Source of the DNA: Pseudopedobacter sp.
GTDB lineage: Bacteria > Bacteroidota > Bacteroidia > Sphingobacteriales > Sphingobacteriaceae
Assembly (NCBI GenBank): GCA_014378285.1
Contig: JACMNZ010000510.1
Coordinates: forward strand, 1-6,470
DNA: 6,470 nucleotides
Direction: 5' to 3'
The position numbers and the translations under genes were made by a program. A model generated the notes under the pieces. It made no database searches. It was given only the letters and a program-made list of their open reading frames with translations, and was not told the origin of the DNA. Of the stretch, positions 3,832-6,470 are shown piece by piece. Every line of letters begins with the position of its first letter. Within the stretch, counting starts at the first letter, position 1.

Positions 3832-6470
3832 GTGGCTATAAATAGTATCTCATTAAACAAAAAAGAAAATAGCTTAAATATCCCGATGGGATATTTTTGG
3901 GCTATATTCTTAATCTGTATCTCACCAACGGTAATGTCTATGTTGGGAATAGAAATAAGCTATAATGATTATCGAGTTCTTTCCTTTTCTAAAATAACAG
4001 AAAATGTTTCAACAGGCCTTATCCTTGGCCGTACCTTTTCTACCGTTTGGATCATATTTAGTATAGCCGTTGGGGTTTTCACCTGCATTTTAACCCTGAT
4101 AGATTTTAGTGTTAAAAAGGATATTGCCGCCCCAATTGTGGGTTTAGTAATGCTTTGTGTTTCGTTTTTTGATATGTTTCATTTGTTGGTTATTTTAGGA
4201 GTAGTTACAACCAATTTAGATTTAGATTCTGCTATATATGTAACCTGGTTTGTAAGTAGGATATTAAACATCCTTCTTTTAATTGTTGGCACTTATATTA
4301 TTCTCAACCTAAAAGAGAAACACTTAAATACAGATAGAGAAAAGAAAACCCTTGTTAAATTTTTAGGAGTTTCATTTTTACTGCTTTCAATAATAGCAAT
4401 TGTGTTTATTGTTAATCTTAAAACAATTCCTGCAATATTTATATACAGAGACGCTTTTTTCACACATCCTCTAGAAATAATTAGTATTATAGGATATTTA
4501 TTTTGGGGTGCCTATTTGATGCCCAAAGTGTTAAAAAGTTTTGATGGTATCTTTTTTAAGATGTTGATACTAAGTATGATTCCCGCAATATTTGCAGACG
4601 TACAAATGGCGGTGTTTTACAAAAATTTTGATATAGAATATAATTTCGCACAATTCTTCCGTCTGTTTGCTAACGTTGTTCCATTAATTGGTATAAGTTT
4701 AAATTACTCAAGAAATATCACCACCCAGCATCAAATGAACCTCATTTTAGACCAAGAAGTAAAATCCAAAGAAAGGATACAGCAAGATTTAAAAAGAAGG
4801 CAAAATCTTTTGCAAACGGCAGAAAAATTAGCAAATATGGGCAGTTGGGAATTAGATGTTAGAACCAAGGAAATCAATTTTTCTGATGCACTCTATAAGA
4901 TATTCGGATACATGCCTAATTCCATCTCTCCAGATTTGGATTTAATGTACAACATGATTATCCCAGAATTTAGGGCGGGATATAAAGCCATGTTAGAAAC
5001 TGCCATATCAAAGCAAACTAATTTTAATACAGAATATCAAGTTTTATGGGTTAATGGTCAACGTCGTTACATTTTGGCGCAATGCAGATATATCCAAGCA
5101 GATAAAAAGATAATAGGAACGTGTTTAGATATTACCGAGTTAAAAGAAACCTCTCAAAAATTATCACAAAACGAAGCTCTATTAAAAGAAGCAGAATCTA
5201 TAGCACATAATGGAAGTTTTGAGTGGTTTAATGGGATTGACCATTTTTTTTGGTCAGAAGAGCTGTTTAGAATACACGGATACCAACCAAATTCTGTAGA
5301 AATTACGCTCAATTTTTATGAAAAATTAATCCATAAAGATGATGTAGAAAAATGTAAGCAAACTATTTTATCTGTAATGGATGAAAAGAAAGATTTTGCT
5401 ACAGAATATAGGATTTTTAGACCCGATAAATCCATAAGGTATGTTTATTTAACGGCAAAAGTTATTGTCAACCATGAAAACGAAATCGTTAAAATTATTG
5501 GTAACCTTCAAGATATTACAGAATTAAAGAATGCTGCAATTTTATTAGAAAAAACAGAAAGCATTTATAAAACTATTGCCAGCAACGTTCCAGATTCTAT
5601 TGTATTGATGTTTGATACAAATCATGAGTTAATCCTTTTTGATGGACCAATCATTACACAAGTAAAATTTAAGACTCAATTATCTCAAGGAATCCACCTT
5701 AAAGAATTATTTGATGAGGATGAATTTATCAACAATAAGGATATTTTAGATAGGGCCTTTAACGGGGAAGAAATTCAATTAGAAAAAGATTTTCCGGATG
5801 GTAAAACATTTATGATAGATTTTAAACCGGTAAAAAATGCTTCTGGTGGTATTTTTAACGTAATGGTGGTGATGCATGACATTACTGAAATTAAGAACGT
5901 ACAAAAAAGTTTAGAATCTAAAGTAGAGGAGTTAAATAGTTCTAACCAAGATTTAGAGCAATTTGCTTACGTGGCATCTCATGATTTACAAGAACCTTTA
6001 AGAAAAATTAGGGCTTTTGGCGAACGTTTACAAAACAAGTTTACCGATAACATTAGCCCGGAGGGTATGGATTATGTTAAAAGGATGCAAAATGCATCTG
6101 AAAGAATGCAAACCCTAATTGATGATTTGCTAACCTTCTCTAGGGTTACGCGTACCGATGAGGTTTATATTGATGTTGATCTACATGATGAACTTCAAAA
6201 AATAATTGAAGACTTAGAATATACCATAGAAAAGAAAAACGCAACTATAGATTTAATGGTCAACCATCATATAGAAGCCATACCTAGCCAGATTAGACAG
6301 CTTTTTCAAAACCTTTTAAGTAATGCCATAAAGTTTACAAAAGAAGGTATACCGCCGTTAGTAGAAATTAAATCTGAGATATTAAAAGGCGAGGCTTTAG
6401 ATAGCGAAAGATTAGAACAAAATAAAGACTATTGTCGTATCACGGTTAAAGATAACGGAATTGGATTTGA
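3832..6470 (+). CDS. Membrane-bound PAS histidine kinase (3' end beyond the window)
   Basis: The frame is open for 879 codons to the window edge. Residues 20-293 contain about eight hydrophobic segments (near 21-40, 70-92, 100-122, 137-160, 175-196, 213-231, 241-262, 277-292). FFDMFH (112-117) and WFVSR (139-143) suggest a MASE3-like integral membrane sensor. A probable coiled coil (about 299-330) leads to three PAS domains at about 327-437, 454-565 and 575-687, each ending in D-I-T-E (433, 561, 683). The dimerisation/phosphoacceptor domain has the H-box ASHDLQEPLRK with H717. The ATPase domain begins with an N-box around N827-N831 and DNGIGF (874-879); the later ATP-lid motifs lie outside. 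The chosen start is GTG 3832, right after an in-frame TAA (3829-3831) and 13 bp after the regulator stop. It adds 18 polar residues before the first membrane segment. ATG 3886 is the alternative. It probably senses a membrane-associated or cytoplasmic cue and phosphorylates the adjacent regulator. Confidence 0.9.
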   Translation, partial: MAINSISLNKKENSLNIPMGYFWAIFLICISPTVMSMLGIEISYNDYRVLSFSKITENVSTGLILGRTFSTVWIIFSIAVGVFTCILTLIDFSVKKDIAAPIVGLVMLCVSFFDMFHLLVILGVVTTNLDLDSAIYVTWFVSRILNILLLIVGTYIILNLKEKHLNTDREKKTLVKFLGVSFLLLSIIAIVFIVNLKTIPAIFIYRDAFFTHPLEIISIIGYLFWGAYLMPKVLKSFDGIFFKMLILSMIPAIFADVQMAVFYKNFDIEYNFAQFFRLFANVVPLIGISLNYSRNITTQHQMNLILDQEVKSKERIQQDLKRRQNLLQTAEKLANMGSWELDVRTKEINFSDALYKIFGYMPNSISPDLDLMYNMIIPEFRAGYKAMLETAISKQTNFNTEYQVLWVNGQRRYILAQCRYIQADKKIIGTCLDITELKETSQKLSQNEALLKEAESIAHNGSFEWFNGIDHFFWSEELFRIHGYQPNSVEITLNFYEKLIHKDDVEKCKQTILSVMDEKKDFATEYRIFRPDKSIRYVYLTAKVIVNHENEIVKIIGNLQDITELKNAAILLEKTESIYKTIASNVPDSIVLMFDTNHELILFDGPIITQVKFKTQLSQGIHLKELFDEDEFINNKDILDRAFNGEEIQLEKDFPDGKTFMIDFKPVKNASGGIFNVMVVMHDITEIKNVQKSLESKVEELNSSNQDLEQFAYVASHDLQEPLRKIRAFGERLQNKFTDNISPEGMDYVKRMQNASERMQTLIDDLLTFSRVTRTDEVYIDVDLHDELQKIIEDLEYTIEKKNATIDLMVNHHIEAIPSQIRQLFQNLLSNAIKFTKEGIPPLVEIKSEILKGEALDSERLEQNKDYCRITVKDNGIGF
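3869..3905 (+). promoter_or_regulatory. Strong RNA hairpin at the regulator/kinase junction
   Basis: AAATATCCC (3876-3884) and GGGATATTT (3888-3896) form a perfect 9-bp stem with loop GAT. An outer 5-bp stem, ATAGC (3869-3873) with GCTAT (3901-3905), closes it around a small internal loop (TT opposite TTGG). The alternative kinase start codon ATG 3886 begins in the loop, with its G in the stem. A run of five T (3894-3898) covers the end of the 3' arm. If the kinase starts at GTG 3832, the hairpin is inside its first 25 codons. It could attenuate transcription or limit kinase translation relative to the regulator, or it may be only incidental coding sequence. Confidence 0.4.

Overview
The window looks like a chromosomal segment from a low-GC member of the Bacteroidota, most plausibly a Pedobacter-like member of the Sphingobacteriaceae. 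This is inferred from the AT-rich composition, A-rich leaders without a clear Shine-Dalgarno sequence, a stand-alone cobalamin-binding mutase subunit beside a crotonase, and the type of PAS-rich histidine kinase. No rRNA or marker gene is present to confirm it. I see no tRNA, CRISPR array, insertion sequence or phage gene.

Layout. Positions 22-930 (minus strand) encode a secreted or periplasmic TPR-repeat protein of unknown role. A 129-bp divergent intergenic region (931-1059) separates it from a plus-strand pair, 1060-1479 and 1489-2262. These encode the stand-alone B12-binding (small) subunit of an acyl-CoA mutase and an enoyl-CoA hydratase family protein. The two are 9 bp apart and probably co-transcribed. 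The catalytic large subunit of the mutase is not in the window.

A 134-bp gap (2263-2396) follows, unusually rich in symmetry: a perfect 18-bp palindrome sits almost exactly centred inside a 9-bp outer inverted repeat. Then comes a two-component pair. Positions 2397-3818 encode a complete NtrC-type sigma-54-dependent response regulator (receiver, AAA+, Fis HTH). From 3832 to the window edge runs a multi-pass membrane histidine kinase with three PAS domains, cut off inside its ATP-binding domain. This kinase gene is open to the end of the window and covers about 40% of it. A strong hairpin lies at the regulator/kinase junction and overlaps the alternative ATG start of the kinase.

How the parts fit. 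The metabolic pair points to coenzyme-B12-dependent rearrangement of short acyl-CoAs and hydration of enoyl-CoAs. The kinase and regulator form a self-contained membrane signalling module that would act at sigma-54 promoters. No minimal sigma-54 element (GG-N10-GC) is visible in the intergenic regions, so the regulator's targets are probably elsewhere. I do not see a clearly new system. The most unusual items are the symmetric leader before the regulator, the hairpin at the kinase start, and the split mutase with no large subunit beside it.
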